From Glaciihabitans sp. (lineage in GTDB: Bacteria > Actinomycetota > Actinomycetes > Actinomycetales > Microbacteriaceae): DNA of 64,000 nucleotides. The stretch's first letter is position 1, and every line of letters begins with the position of its first letter. The stretch spans positions 186,001 through 250,000 of the forward strand of contig JAODBD010000009.1 of the NCBI GenBank assembly GCA_025463785.1. The letters run 5' to 3'. Position numbers and translations under genes: made by a program. Positions 18,142 to 26,973 of the stretch are shown here, in pieces. The notes under the pieces were generated by a model. That model saw only the letters and a program-made list of their open reading frames with translations. It had not been told where the DNA came from and made no database searches.

Positions 18142-18927
18142 TCAGTTCGAACACTGGGCGATTGTGTACCTCCCTGTCGAAGTCTGCTTGGATACGAGCT
18201 CCCCATCATTGAATATCTCGCAGGTGATGGAGGTTCCGTTATCGTCCTGCGCGGAAACCGAGTAGAAATCGCCGTCGGCCCCTTCGGAATGAGACCACGG
18301 CAGGTGTGCTCCTGCGGCTTGACCAATGTTGCCGGTGTCGCCTGTCCAGGTAATTAACGCGAGTGAGCCATTGCCGAACACCTTATAAACAACCTGCGGC
18401 GCGCCGACCTTCAGTCGGATCTGCGTGCCCGGCTCGACCGCAGTTCCAGCTTTCGGACTCTGCCCCACGACATGCCAGTCGCTGTTGATCGCATCTGCGT
18501 CATTGACGAACGTGTAGTCGAAAGCGGACCCTGCAAGGAGGTCCGGGACATCCGCTTCATGTTTGCCATGCAGGTTCGGCACTTTGACCTTTGCCGCGGG
18601 GCCGACCACGACATTCACGGTTGTGTTCTGCTGGACGCGTACCCCTGGTGGAGGAGTTTGAGACAGAACCACCCGAGTTTGGCCATCCGCCAGCGCAACT
18701 GGCTCACCCTTTTGGTCGACGGCCTGCACCAGCAGTTCAGAGCCCCCTGCATAGGCACTGGCCAGAGCCAGACTTCTCTTCGTGAGATCAGGCACGAGTG
18801 ATGTCGGCGCGGGCAATGTGTGAGTGGGCGCTGGCTTCGCAGCCGACGTAGTGTGCACGGCCGCGGTGCATCCGGCGAGAGCGAGCGTGATGGCGAGAAC
18901 CGCGACGACTCTGGCTGGTCTGATCAT
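18142..18927 (-). CDS. PASTA-domain lipoprotein
   Basis: 261 residues from the ATG at 18927, chosen because it gives a standard lipoprotein signal (MIRPARVVAVLAITLALAGC, lipobox LAGC). A linker (about 25-45) precedes two PASTA-type repeats: VPDLTKRSLALASAYAGGSE with QTPPPGVRVQQNTTVNVVVG, and VPNLHGKHEADVPDLLAGSA with QSPKAGTAVEPGTQIRLKVG. The C-terminal 60 residues form a separate unassigned domain with one Cys (TCEIFNDGELV). PASTA repeats bind muropeptides or beta-lactams in kinases and penicillin-binding proteins. Here they are anchored outside the membrane without a kinase. Confidence 0.75.
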   Translation of the reverse strand: MIRPARVVAVLAITLALAGCTAAVHTTSAAKPAPTHTLPAPTSLVPDLTKRSLALASAYAGGSELLVQAVDQKGEPVALADGQTRVVLSQTPPPGVRVQQNTTVNVVVGPAAKVKVPNLHGKHEADVPDLLAGSAFDYTFVNDADAINSDWHVVGQSPKAGTAVEPGTQIRLKVGAPQVVYKVFGNGSLALITWTGDTGNIGQAAGAHLPWSHSEGADGDFYSVSAQDDNGTSITCEIFNDGELVSKQTSTGRYTIAQCSN

Positions 18928-19114
18928 GCCTGAATGTAGCGCAGTCTGCTGTCTCCCCGGATGCCCCAATGCAGGGGCGTCCATCCGATCTCAGGCAGTA
19001 CTCCCGGCGAGAGTTTGAATGTTCTCACCGAGTCGACGCTTGCCCACATTGCGCGATCAGTTGTCATGACCTATTCATCGGCGCCCAGCGTGCTGACCGG
19101 CTTGGCAACCCTAT

Positions 19115-19855
19115 CTAGGTGGTGCCTGCTCTCGAGATCGCAGGAGACCCGCCAGGCAACGACCAGGGATCCATTCCCGCGCGAAGTGCGGCATAGCTTG
19201 TCTCAATCCGCTTCAGAATTGACACGAGCGCCTCGCCCTCTCGCCGAATATTGGGGTTGTTCTTGAGTAGTTTTTCGACTTCGTGATTCAGCAAGAATGT
19301 CGCGCCGGTCCCGTCGCCCTGCTGAGGCATGGCTTGCAATCCCATCGCTAGGATCGTCTCCTCGTCAGAACGACCGAAGACCTTGCTTTCTATCAGCACG
19401 TCGACGTTGACCCAATAGCCCAGGGTCGGAAGCGCGGCCTTTCCTGCGGCCTGCATGGAGGGCCCCCACTGGTCGGCCAATGCTCTCGCGGTCATCATGT
19501 CATTGGAGACATCTCGAAGCAGGGCGATCTCGGGATCCTGTAGCGTCGCCGCCCAACTGCTAAGCCGACGACCTTTGGTCAGATTCAACAAGGGGTCGGT
19601 ATAGAAGGCAACGGTACCCTTGAAGTTTCCGATCCATGGCGTCACCTCGAAACTCCCCGGCCACACCACGCCTTGGACTTCCCGTCGAAATTCCTCCCAC
19701 AGCAATTCCACCTCAAACTGCTCTCGCCTGCGCTCTGTTTTACGCTGGACAGCATTGAGGATTATGCCAACTACGAGGCCAGTGAATCCGGCCACAATCA
19801 AATTCGGAAAGAAACTCGCCCAGTCAAGTTGGGTGATGAATGTCAATGGATGCAC
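19115..19855 (-). CDS. single-pass membrane protein of unknown function (island cargo)
   Basis: 246 residues. An N-terminal helix (ASFFPNLIVAGFTGLVVGII) is followed by a basic stretch RKTERRREQFEVELLWEEFR and a mostly soluble cytoplasmic domain. No recognised fold. The architecture (one TM helix then a coiled, charged neck and a soluble domain) recalls anchored sensors or effectors found in defence islands, but that is only an analogy. It is the cargo gene next to the intact tRNA. Confidence 0.6.
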   Translation of the reverse strand: MHPLTFITQLDWASFFPNLIVAGFTGLVVGIILNAVQRKTERRREQFEVELLWEEFRREVQGVVWPGSFEVTPWIGNFKGTVAFYTDPLLNLTKGRRLSSWAATLQDPEIALLRDVSNDMMTARALADQWGPSMQAAGKAALPTLGYWVNVDVLIESKVFGRSDEETILAMGLQAMPQQGDGTGATFLLNHEVEKLLKNNPNIRREGEALVSILKRIETSYAALRAGMDPWSLPGGSPAISRAGTT

Positions 19856-19910
19856 GCCCGCAAGCTAGCAGAGACGCGGGCGGATAGTGCACGGATGCCG
19901 CAGGAACAGA

Positions 19911-19936
19911 AAAACCCTTGATTTCTCAAGGGTTTT
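19911..19936 (-). terminator. terminator of the tRNA-Gly-Cys-Val transcript
   Basis: AAAACCCTTGA (19911-19921) pairs perfectly with TCAAGGGTTTT (19926-19936) around a 4-base loop. On the minus strand it begins 4 bases after the tRNA-Val 3' end and ends in a T-run within the stem. Confidence 0.8.
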
Positions 19937-19939
19937 CTT

Positions 19940-19964
19940 GTGGGCGGTACTGGGATCGAACCAG
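19940..19964 (-). repeat. proximal att-like repeat within tRNA-Val(GAC)
   Basis: Partner of the orphan copy at 17005-17029: 25 identical bases covering the acceptor 3' strand and most of the T arm of the intact tRNA. Confidence 0.85.
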
Positions 19965-20012
19965 CGACCTCTTCCGTGTCAGGGAAGCGCGCTACCGCTG
20001 CGCCAACCGCCC
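19941..20012 (-). tRNA. tRNA-Val(GAC)
   Basis: 72 bases. Acceptor GGGCGGT/ACCGCCC, anticodon stem CTTCC/GGAAG with loop CTGACAC giving anticodon GAC, T loop TTCGATC. No encoded CCA. Last of three tRNAs on the minus strand and the target of the island's integration. Confidence 0.95.
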
Positions 20013-20035
20013 GGGTCTTCTTCATACTGCGAGTG

Positions 20036-20106
20036 AGGTGGCGACGGGATTCGAACCCGTGTGGACGGCTTTGCAGGCCGCTGCCTCGCCTCTCGGCCAC
20101 GCCACC
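20036..20106 (-). tRNA. tRNA-Cys(GCA)
   Basis: 71 bases. Acceptor GGTGGCG/CGCCACC, anticodon loop CTGCAAA (GCA), T loop TTCGAAT, discriminator U as expected for Cys. No encoded CCA. Confidence 0.95.
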
Positions 20107-20134
20107 ATGGTAGGAAACCATGAGTCTTCACTCG

Positions 20135-20206
20135 AGCGGATGACGAGATTCGAACTCGCGACCCTCACCTTGGCAAGGTGATGCGCTACCACTGCGCCAC
20201 ATCCGC
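20135..20206 (-). tRNA. tRNA-Gly(GCC)
   Basis: 72 bases. Acceptor GCGGATG/CATCCGC, anticodon loop TTGCCAA (GCC), T loop TTCGAAT, discriminator U. First tRNA of the Gly-Cys-Val minus-strand transcript. Confidence 0.95.
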
Positions 20207-20406
20207 ATTGCCCGCATTGCTGCGTGCTAGTCGACTGTATCGGATGAATCTTTAGAAGACCAACCGACACGTCGCAGATGACGCCCGGTCCCCCAATCAG
20301 AGCCAGTAGGAGTGTTTTCGCCACGTGCGCGAGCGCTCCTCCGCGCCTATCACGCATCACGTTCGGCCAGCTTGGGATTCACGATACGATGATGGCTGTT
20401 CGATTG

Positions 20407-20479
20407 GGGCGATTGGCGCAGTTGGTAGCGCGCTTCCTTCACACGGAAGAGGTCATCGGTTCGAGTCCGGTATCGCCCA
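20407..20479 (+). tRNA. tRNA-Val(CAC)
   Basis: 73 bases on the plus strand. Acceptor GGGCGAT/ATCGCCC, anticodon loop TTCACAC (CAC), T loop TTCGAGT. The following CCA (20480-20482) is encoded, unlike the three minus-strand neighbours. The 200 bases between it and tRNA-Gly hold only divergent promoters. Confidence 0.95.
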
Positions 20480-20509
20480 CCACCATGTTCACGGACTTCT
20501 CCACGTAAC

Positions 20510-20956
20510 TCAATCCGCTAGCTCATCGGATTGCTCCGGGCGGTGTCCTCCGACGATCCAGCGTCGGCCGCTCCTTGCCAGGATGCCGCGCAACGACCAT
20601 AGCGGTGTCTCGCGATCCTCCCCGCGCTGAAAACGAAGCATCTCATCAAGCATCACGGGCAGCGTCGCATCCTTGATGTCTGTGACCCCCACCGGATCAA
20701 CCGCGACCGATTGAAAGTAGCCTCGAAGTCGGCGCTCGAGCTCGGCCGGGTCTGGACGCGAGTCCGGCGGCACTTCCAACCACACCAGGTTTCCGTGAGT
20801 CTGGAACAAAAGACGACGTCCCTCGCTGTCGAACGCCTCAAAAAGCCCATCGTTGACATCTTCTGCTTCTACATATGAGCACGCCGAAGCGGCGGTTGGA
20901 AAGGCTGCAAAAAGCCCATCGCCATCAATCACAATCGGGGCAATTGCATCGACCAT
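20510..20956 (-). CDS. uncharacterised protein
   Basis: 148 residues, soluble, acidic (pI low by eye), no membrane segments. It has a GNLVWLEVPPDSRPDPAELE segment and a C-terminal ILARSGRRWIVGGHRPEQSD. No family recognised. It stands alone between tRNA-Val(CAC) and the Amt-like gene. Base usage is like its neighbours. Confidence 0.6.
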   Translation of the reverse strand: MVDAIAPIVIDGDGLFAAFPTAASACSYVEAEDVNDGLFEAFDSEGRRLLFQTHGNLVWLEVPPDSRPDPAELERRLRGYFQSVAVDPVGVTDIKDATLPVMLDEMLRFQRGEDRETPLWSLRGILARSGRRWIVGGHRPEQSDELAD

Positions 20957-21027
20957 CAGAACCTATTCCAGAAGCTCGTGTCGTTCGACTTCTTCTCCCA
21001 GGGGCGGTGGCGACGAATGCCTTGCCC

Positions 21028-22107
21028 TCAAGCGACACCCCGTTGGAGGCGACGCCTCCTCGATGATACGGCGGCGCGACGAACCAGCAGCCAGAGCACG
21101 AGCGATATTCCCGTAGACCAGACCACAACGGCGATAATCGAGAGGAACTGCGTTACGACGAGCGTCGTCTGGCCGTCGTAGATGAAACCAAAGCCCGTTC
21201 CGAAGATCCCGATCATCAGCAGGCCAATGATGCCGGCCAACAGGTGTGCGCCGACGATGAACCAGGCGTGTCTGCCCGTGCGGCGCACCCATCCCGATAC
21301 GAAGATTGAGCCGGCCAGCCCCGCGACAGCTCCCGTGAGCCCCGCCCACAGCGGCGTGAAGTACGCGCACCCGGGCGCAATCGCGACGATGCCGCTGAGC
21401 AGGCCGGCGACCGCGCCGATCGGTGTCGTGGTGGCCGTCCTGATTCGCTGACCCACGAGCCAGCCGATCACTCCCAGCAGAGGTGCGACTATCGCATTGG
21501 TGATGATCCGGGGTGTCACGACGCTGTCGAGGCCCACTTCGAGGCCGACGTAACCGATCGTCCATCCTGCCCAAATGACGACGCCGGCGATCCACAACAA
21601 CCAGGAGCGGGGCCGCACATGCGACCGATCCTCGACCGCCCAGTTACGCGCGAAGGTAAGAACGACCAGGGCCCCGCCTCCGACCGCAACGTGTACCGGC
21701 AACGCGCCCCCGAGATCAAGCGGACCGGCGCCGGCGCCGAGGCTTACCGCCGTTGGGAACAAGACCACGAGTGCCACAGGCACGAACACCAGCGCACTCC
21801 AGCCGAGCGAAAAAAGCAGGGCGGGCAGCACACGGGATGTCGTATCACGCACCGTCAGGCTGGCAAGAAACCCGCCGACTGCGGCCAGCGCCGCCGTCGG
21901 AAACTCCAGCGGCGAAGACGCCACCCCTGGCACCAGGAGGCTGGCCAACAACCACACCAGAAGCGACCCCGCAGATATCTCGAGTGACAGGAGAATTGAG
22001 GCGCGCAGCCCGGTGCGGTCGAGAAACTCGCGATACACGACCGATAGGGCCGGGATGACCGCGAGGATTGCGAGACTGCTCACGATCGCCAACGCCATGG
22101 TCGTCAT
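21028..22107 (-). CDS. divergent, shortened ammonium-transporter-family paralogue
   Basis: 359 residues, about 75 shorter than the adjacent Amt, with roughly ten membrane helices. The pore-lining twin histidines are both kept: LDLGGALPVHVAVGG (with the conserved Asp eight residues before the His) and WFIVGAHLLAGIIGLL. The surrounding conserved Amt motifs are otherwise eroded, and the N-terminal helices with the external gate are rewritten. Either a transporter of another small uncharged or weakly basic substrate, or a sensor. It lies 100 bases downstream of amt on the same strand. Starts MTTMALAIV. Confidence 0.7.
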   Translation of the reverse strand: MTTMALAIVSSLAILAVIPALSVVYREFLDRTGLRASILLSLEISAGSLLVWLLASLLVPGVASSPLEFPTAALAAVGGFLASLTVRDTTSRVLPALLFSLGWSALVFVPVALVVLFPTAVSLGAGAGPLDLGGALPVHVAVGGGALVVLTFARNWAVEDRSHVRPRSWLLWIAGVVIWAGWTIGYVGLEVGLDSVVTPRIITNAIVAPLLGVIGWLVGQRIRTATTTPIGAVAGLLSGIVAIAPGCAYFTPLWAGLTGAVAGLAGSIFVSGWVRRTGRHAWFIVGAHLLAGIIGLLMIGIFGTGFGFIYDGQTTLVVTQFLSIIAVVVWSTGISLVLWLLVRRAAVSSRRRRLQRGVA

Positions 22108-22206
22108 CCGCCGCTCCCTTCCCGCAGTAACCCTATGGCGGCGGAACGCGGAAACACGGGGCGCCGCTCGGAAGCGACACCCCGTGTCTCGTGCTGTTAG
22201 TTGCTG

Positions 22207-23508
22207 TTATGCGTCAGCGAGTGCGTAGCCCTCTTCACCGTGAACCACGGTGTCGACGCCGGCGACCTCATCCTCGTTCGAGATTCGGAAGCCCATCGTT
22301 TTCTGAATGACCCAACCGATGATGAAGGCGAGAACGAACGACCAGATCATGACACCGAAGGCGCCAAGCGCCTGGGCGCCGAGCTGGTTCAACTTACCCG
22401 AGTAGATGAGGCCAATTCCCGATCCGAAGATGCCGATGTACAGCGTGCCGACGAGTCCGCCGATGAGGTGGATACCCACCACGTCGAGCGAGTCATCGAA
22501 GCCAAGCTTGAACTTCAGATCGATCGCGAAGGCACACACGACGCCGACCAGGATTCCGAGCACGATCGCCCATCCCGGGGTCAGGATGTTACAGGCTGGC
22601 GTAATTGCAACCAGGCCAGCAACAGCACCGGACGCGGCGCCGATCGAGGTTGGTTTGCCGTCCTTGAACTTCTCGACGATCAGCCAGCCGAGAATACCCG
22701 CGGCGGGAGCCACCAGTGTGTTGATCCAGGCCAAAGCTGAGATGCCATCCGCAGCGCCCTCTGAACCGGCGTTGAAGCCGAACCAGCCGAACCACAGGAG
22801 GGAAGCACCCAGCAGAGTGAGTGGCACGTTGTGCGGTTTCGTCATGCCCTTGGCAAACCCGACGCGCTTGCCGAGAACGAGCGCGAGCGCGAGTCCGGCA
22901 GCACCGGCGTTGATATGGACCGCCGTACCACCGGCGAAGTCATTGACGCCCAGGCCGAAGACGGACCAGCCGCCGTCAGTGAGTGAGCCGTTGCTGCCGA
23001 CCGAGAAGTTGAAGACCCAGCTCGCGACCGGGAAGTAGACGAGTGTTGCCCAGAGCGCTGCGAACACCATCCACGGTCCGAACTTCGCGCGGTCTGCGAT
23101 TGCACCGGAGATCAGCGCAACCGTGATGATCGCGAACGTCGCCTGGAATCCTGCAAATGCGAGCCCGTGAATGTCGAGGCCCATACCCTGCAGCTGCGTT
23201 CCTGACTTGTCATTCAACTCATTCGTCAAGAACAAGTCATGGAATGGGTTCAGCAGGAAGCCCTTGATGAGCCAGTCGCTTCCGCCACCGAATGACATGC
23301 CGTAGCCGAAAATGATCCACAGCACGCCGACGAGACCCATCGCACCGAAGCTCATCATCATCATGCTGATGACGCTCTTTGCCTTGACCATGCCGCCGTA
23401 GAAGAATGCAACGCCCGGGGTCATCAACAGGACCAGCGCGGCGGCGACAAGCAGCCACAGCGAGTTCAGGTTGTTGGTGATGTCTCCCGTAACCGATAGT
23501 TCAACCAT
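22207..23508 (-). CDS. amt: ammonium transporter Amt
   Basis: 433 residues from the ATG at 23508, chosen over an upstream in-frame start because a signal-like MVELSVTGDI start and GAGAGAGG ribosome-binding site precede it. Eleven helices. NDFAGGTAVHINAGAAGLAL and DVVGIHLIGGLVGTLYIGIF carry the pore His pair and the conserved Asp. Moves ammonium into the cytoplasm. No glnK or glnD follows, which differs from the usual amt-glnK-glnD operon; the Amt-like paralogue takes that place. Confidence 0.95.
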   Translation of the reverse strand: MVELSVTGDITNNLNSLWLLVAAALVLLMTPGVAFFYGGMVKAKSVISMMMMSFGAMGLVGVLWIIFGYGMSFGGGSDWLIKGFLLNPFHDLFLTNELNDKSGTQLQGMGLDIHGLAFAGFQATFAIITVALISGAIADRAKFGPWMVFAALWATLVYFPVASWVFNFSVGSNGSLTDGGWSVFGLGVNDFAGGTAVHINAGAAGLALALVLGKRVGFAKGMTKPHNVPLTLLGASLLWFGWFGFNAGSEGAADGISALAWINTLVAPAAGILGWLIVEKFKDGKPTSIGAASGAVAGLVAITPACNILTPGWAIVLGILVGVVCAFAIDLKFKLGFDDSLDVVGIHLIGGLVGTLYIGIFGSGIGLIYSGKLNQLGAQALGAFGVMIWSFVLAFIIGWVIQKTMGFRISNEDEVAGVDTVVHGEEGYALADA

Positions 23509-23726
23509 AAGGATGGTTACCTCTCTCTCGAGCAAAAGGAAGCACCGTCGGCTTGCGTACAACGACAGTGGATCGTGTCGCCTCGGGTACAGCCTCATTT
23601 TGGGGGCGTCAGATTTCGGCGGGCGGTTCAGGAGGTTTCGGTCGTGTTACGCGCTGGCCCGAATTGTAAACATCGTGTTTCCGAACGCCAGAGGTTCGCC
23701 CAACAGATCGGTCGTAGCCTTGACCC

Positions 23727-24842
23727 GTGGGGATACTCAGGTCTGAGAGGTGGTCAGCGCTCCTGCTGATTGCTGCGGCGGCGATCGGCCTGATCCTTGC
23801 GAACAGCCCCGCGGGAGCATCGGTCATTGGGTTCACTCATCTGCACGCGGGATTTCCCGGTCTCGACCTGTCGCTGGCCCACTGGGTAACCGACGGGCTG
23901 CTGGCGATCTTCTTCTTTCTCGCAGCCGTTGAGCTGAAGCATGAGCTGACCGCCGGCGAACTGAGTTCGGTGCGTAAGGCAGTAGTGCCCGCCGCCGCCG
24001 CGGTGGGCGGCGTACTTGCGCCGGCACTCATCTACCTTGCGGTGGTTCACGACACCAAACTGGCTGCGGGATGGCCGATTCCGACCGCGACGGACATCGC
24101 CTTCGCGCTCGGCGTGCTGGCCCTGGCTGGCCGACGCCTACCGAGCCGGGTGCGAGCCTTGCTGCTGGCGCTGGCCGTGATCGACGACCTGATCGCCATC
24201 CTGATCATCGCCGTATTCTTCACCTCGTCCCTGCAGTGGATCCCCTTGGTGTGTGCCGTGCCAGTCGTTGTGGTCTTTGCGTGGCTCAGTCGGCGGCGGC
24301 AGAGTGGCGTTGTAATCGCGGCGCTCATCGTGCTCGGGGTTGTGGTCTGGGTGCTGGTGGCGCTGTCGGGCATCCATCCAACTGTCGCTGGCGTCGCGCT
24401 TGGACTCGTCATGGCTGGCTCAAGCGGGGGTAAGGCACGTCACGCCCTCGAACCGCTGTCAAACGGGGTAATACTGCCCGTCTTCGCCTTCGTCGCGGCC
24501 CTGGTTGTGCTGCCCGAGGTCGGACTGGGTCAGCTGAGCCCTGCCTTCCTGGCGGTTGTGCTCGCTCTGCCGGTTGGCAAACTGATTGGCATCACGGCGG
24601 GAGCGGCAATAGCGATTGCGGTCACTCGGCGGCGCGGCGAAACTCCCCCGATGGGCGATGTCGTGGTGGTGGCGGCGCTCGGGGGCATCGGCTTTACGGT
24701 CTCGTTACTGATGAACCAGTTGGCCTGGAAGGGCAACGCCGAGCTCGCCCACGAGGGCACGGTCGCGGTCATCGTCGCATCCGTCATCGCAGCGCTGATC
24801 GGGACGGTCGTGACGGCTCTTCGGGCCCGACGCTATCCCTGA
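23727..24842 (+). CDS. nhaA: Na+/H+ antiporter NhaA
   Basis: 371 residues, twelve helices. IPTATDIAFALGVLAL and the ion-binding Asp pair in ALAVIDDLIAILIIAVF are present, as is the FFFLAAVELKHELTAGEL segment. The C-terminal GGIGFTVSLLMNQLAW matches the unwound helix XI region. Exports sodium in exchange for protons. GTG start at 23727, divergent from amt with a 218-base gap that holds both promoters. Confidence 0.95.
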   Translation: MGILRSERWSALLLIAAAAIGLILANSPAGASVIGFTHLHAGFPGLDLSLAHWVTDGLLAIFFFLAAVELKHELTAGELSSVRKAVVPAAAAVGGVLAPALIYLAVVHDTKLAAGWPIPTATDIAFALGVLALAGRRLPSRVRALLLALAVIDDLIAILIIAVFFTSSLQWIPLVCAVPVVVVFAWLSRRRQSGVVIAALIVLGVVVWVLVALSGIHPTVAGVALGLVMAGSSGGKARHALEPLSNGVILPVFAFVAALVVLPEVGLGQLSPAFLAVVLALPVGKLIGITAGAAIAIAVTRRRGETPPMGDVVVVAALGGIGFTVSLLMNQLAWKGNAELAHEGTVAVIVASVIAALIGTVVTALRARRYP

Positions 24843-24862
24843 TCAAGGCGGCCAACTCGGGG

Positions 24863-25888
24863 CTAGAGGGCCGCGGCCGTTGTCAGGGCGATGAGACGAG
24901 ACGTCGCGCGCAGGTACTTCTTGCGGTATCCGCCGGAAAGCATCTCCGCCGGGAAAACCTGGTCGAAGGGGGTACCCGTCGCGAGGACGCGAACCTGAGC
25001 GTCGTACAGGCGATCGACGAATGCGACGAAACGGAGGGCATCCGTCTGGTTGACGAACGGATGCACGTCCCGGATCCCGACCGTATCGATGCCCTCCACC
25101 AGCCGCACGTAGCGCGACGGATGCACTTTCGAGAGCTGCGCCAGCACCGCGTCGAACTCGTCCAGCGTCACTACGCCCTCAGCGCTGGCAATTGCGGCAT
25201 CGAACTCCTCAGGGAGGAGAGCGACCGCGTGGCCCTCGATGTCACGTCGGCGGTAGTCGAGCCCATCGATCCTCACGATCTCAAACCGGGCGGCCAGTGC
25301 GTCGATCTCGCGCAGGAAGTCCTGGGCCGCGAACCGCCCCTCGCCGAGCGCATTCGGCGGGGTGTTCGACGTCGCGGCAAGACGGGAGCCGGATGCCACC
25401 AGGTCGCTCAGAAGACGAGACATTAGCCGGGTGTCGCCCGGGTCGTCCAGCTCGAACTCGTCGATGCAAACGAGAGTTGCTCCCTTCAGGAGCTTGACGG
25501 TCTGGGCGTAGCCGAGGGCACCTACGAGCGCTGTGTACTCGATGAACGTTCCGAAGTATTTGCGGCCCGGCGCTGTGTGCCAGAGTGCTGCGAGCAGGTG
25601 GGTCTTGCCGACACCGAATCCGCCGTCCAGATAGATGCCCGGCTTTGTTTCTGGCGCTTTGCTACGGGAGAAGAAGCCTCCCTTGCGCGCCGTCCATCCC
25701 GCGGCGAAGTTACGGATTGCGGCCAGAGCCGCGCCCTGCGAAGGATGGTCGCGATCAGGGCGATAGGAGTCGAGCGTCGCGGATTCGAATTGGCGAGGCG
25801 GAACGAGGTGAGCAACGATCTGCTCACCGCTCAGCGTCGGCGAGCGGTCGGCGAGCGCGCCGGGACTTGGCGGCGAAACGGACGTCAT
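24863..25888 (-). CDS. zapE: cell division ATPase ZapE (AFG1-like)
   Basis: 341 residues from MTSVSPPSPG. Walker A DGGFGVGKTHLLAALWH, Walker B TLVCIDEFELDDPGD, then SRLAATSNTPPNALGEGRFA, all typical of the AFG1/ZapE family of AAA ATPases. In E. coli ZapE acts at the Z-ring; the actinobacterial role is inferred. An in-frame start 60 bases upstream is less likely. Convergent with nhaA and divergent from the sulfurtransferase. Confidence 0.92.
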   Translation of the reverse strand: MTSVSPPSPGALADRSPTLSGEQIVAHLVPPRQFESATLDSYRPDRDHPSQGAALAAIRNFAAGWTARKGGFFSRSKAPETKPGIYLDGGFGVGKTHLLAALWHTAPGRKYFGTFIEYTALVGALGYAQTVKLLKGATLVCIDEFELDDPGDTRLMSRLLSDLVASGSRLAATSNTPPNALGEGRFAAQDFLREIDALAARFEIVRIDGLDYRRRDIEGHAVALLPEEFDAAIASAEGVVTLDEFDAVLAQLSKVHPSRYVRLVEGIDTVGIRDVHPFVNQTDALRFVAFVDRLYDAQVRVLATGTPFDQVFPAEMLSGGYRKKYLRATSRLIALTTAAAL

Positions 25889-26040
25889 CAGAATGGCCTT
25901 GGCTTTGTGTCGAACTCTTACGGGTGACCCGTGCGGTACCGCGCACACTCTCGTAGATTCGAATGGACAGGTCAGGCATAAAGCCTAGACCGACCGGCTT
26001 GGAACACATGTCGCATGTCACTCAACCACGGAGGTACACA

Positions 26041-26940
26041 ATGACAGTCGAGACCGACTCATCAGATCGTTTTGTAAGCTACGCACATCCCGAGCGTCTC
26101 GTCTCGACCGAGTGGCTCGCCGAACACCTCGGCACCCCGGGGCTGGTAGTCGTGGAGTCAGACGAAGACGTTCTGCTTTACGAGACCGGCCATATTGAGG
26201 GCGCGGTCAAGATTGACTGGCACACCGACCTCAACGACCCGGTCGAGCGCGACTACGTCGATGGTGCGGGCTTCGCAAAGCTTCTCGGCTCCAAGGGCAT
26301 CTCCCGCGACAGCACGGTCGTCATTTACGGCGACAAGAACAACTGGTGGGCCGCCTACGCGCTCTGGGTGTTCACCCTCTTCGGGCATGAGGATGTCCGC
26401 CTTCTCGACGGCGGTCGCGCCAAGTGGGAGGCCGAGGGTCGCGCATACACGACCGCTCCCGAAAGCGCAGCGACCGTCGACTATCCGGTGGTCGAGCGCG
26501 ACGACACGAAGATTCGGGCCTACAAGGATGACGTACTCGCGCACCTTGGCAACCCGCTTGTTGACGTTCGCAGCCCCGAGGAGTTCAGCGGTGAGCGCAC
26601 GACTGCACCTGCCTACCCGGAGGAGGGAGCGCTGCGTGCCGGGCACATTCCGAGTGCTCAGAATGTGCCGTGGGCGAAGGCGGTGGCCGAAGACGGCGGC
26701 TTCAAGTCGCTCGACGAGCTGAACTCGATCTACCGCGACGGCGCTGGCCTCAAAGACGGTGATAACGTCATTGCTTACTGCAGAATCGGCGAGCGATCGA
26801 GCCACACCTGGTTCGTGCTGACGCACCTGCTGGGCTTTGAAGGAGTACGCAACTATGACGGCTCGTGGACGGAATGGGGCAGCGCGGTGCGCGTCCCGAT
26901 CGTCAAGGGTGTTGAGCCCGGCGCAGTTCCCGTGCACTGA
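26041..26940 (+). CDS. thiosulfate/3-mercaptopyruvate sulfurtransferase
   Basis: 299 residues from the ATG at 26041, preceded by GGAGGT. Two rhodanese domains. The C-terminal one has the catalytic loop [15 protein letters not shown] (Cys near residue 249), and the N-terminal one is non-catalytic ([14 protein letters not shown]). CRIGERS is the thiosulfate-type loop. Followed 33 bases later by a SufE-family protein, the common actinobacterial pair that suggests sulfur transfer from this enzyme to SufE. Confidence 0.93.
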   Translation: MTVETDSSDRFVSYAHPERLVSTEWLAEHLGTPGLVVVESDEDVLLYETGHIEGAVKIDWHTDLNDPVERDYVDGAGFAKLLGSKGISRDSTVVIYGDKNNWWAAYALWVFTLFGHEDVRLLDGGRAKWEAEGRAYTTAPESAATVDYPVVERDDTKIRAYKDDVLAHLGNPLVDVRSPEEFSGERTTAPAYPEEGALRAGHIPSAQNVPWAKAVAEDGGFKSLDELNSIYRDGAGLKDGDNVIAYCRIGERSSHTWFVLTHLLGFEGVRNYDGSWTEWGSAVRVPIVKGVEPGAVPVH

Positions 26941-26973
26941 GTTGACAGTAATTCGGCTGGGAGGCGTGCCGCG

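Larger units (their letters stand above)
17005..19964. mobile_element. tRNA-Val-associated genomic island with phage remnant
   Basis: A 2.96 kb segment is bounded by the 25-bp direct repeats at 17005-17029 and 19940-19964. It contains a phage tape-measure fragment, two tiny overlapping ORFs, a two-helix membrane protein, a PASTA lipoprotein and a one-helix membrane protein. No integrase, excisionase or replication gene remains, so it is a decayed or satellite element. The displaced original tRNA end still has its terminator outside the left repeat. Confidence 0.7.

Noticed and set aside
17005-19964. Active prophage
   Set aside because: No integrase, capsid, portal, terminase or lysis genes remain; only a tail fragment.
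23509-23726. GlnR box in the amt promoter region
   Set aside because: A GTAAAC-n5-GTTTC pattern is present near 23667 but does not match the GTnAC-n6-GAAAC spacing well enough to call.
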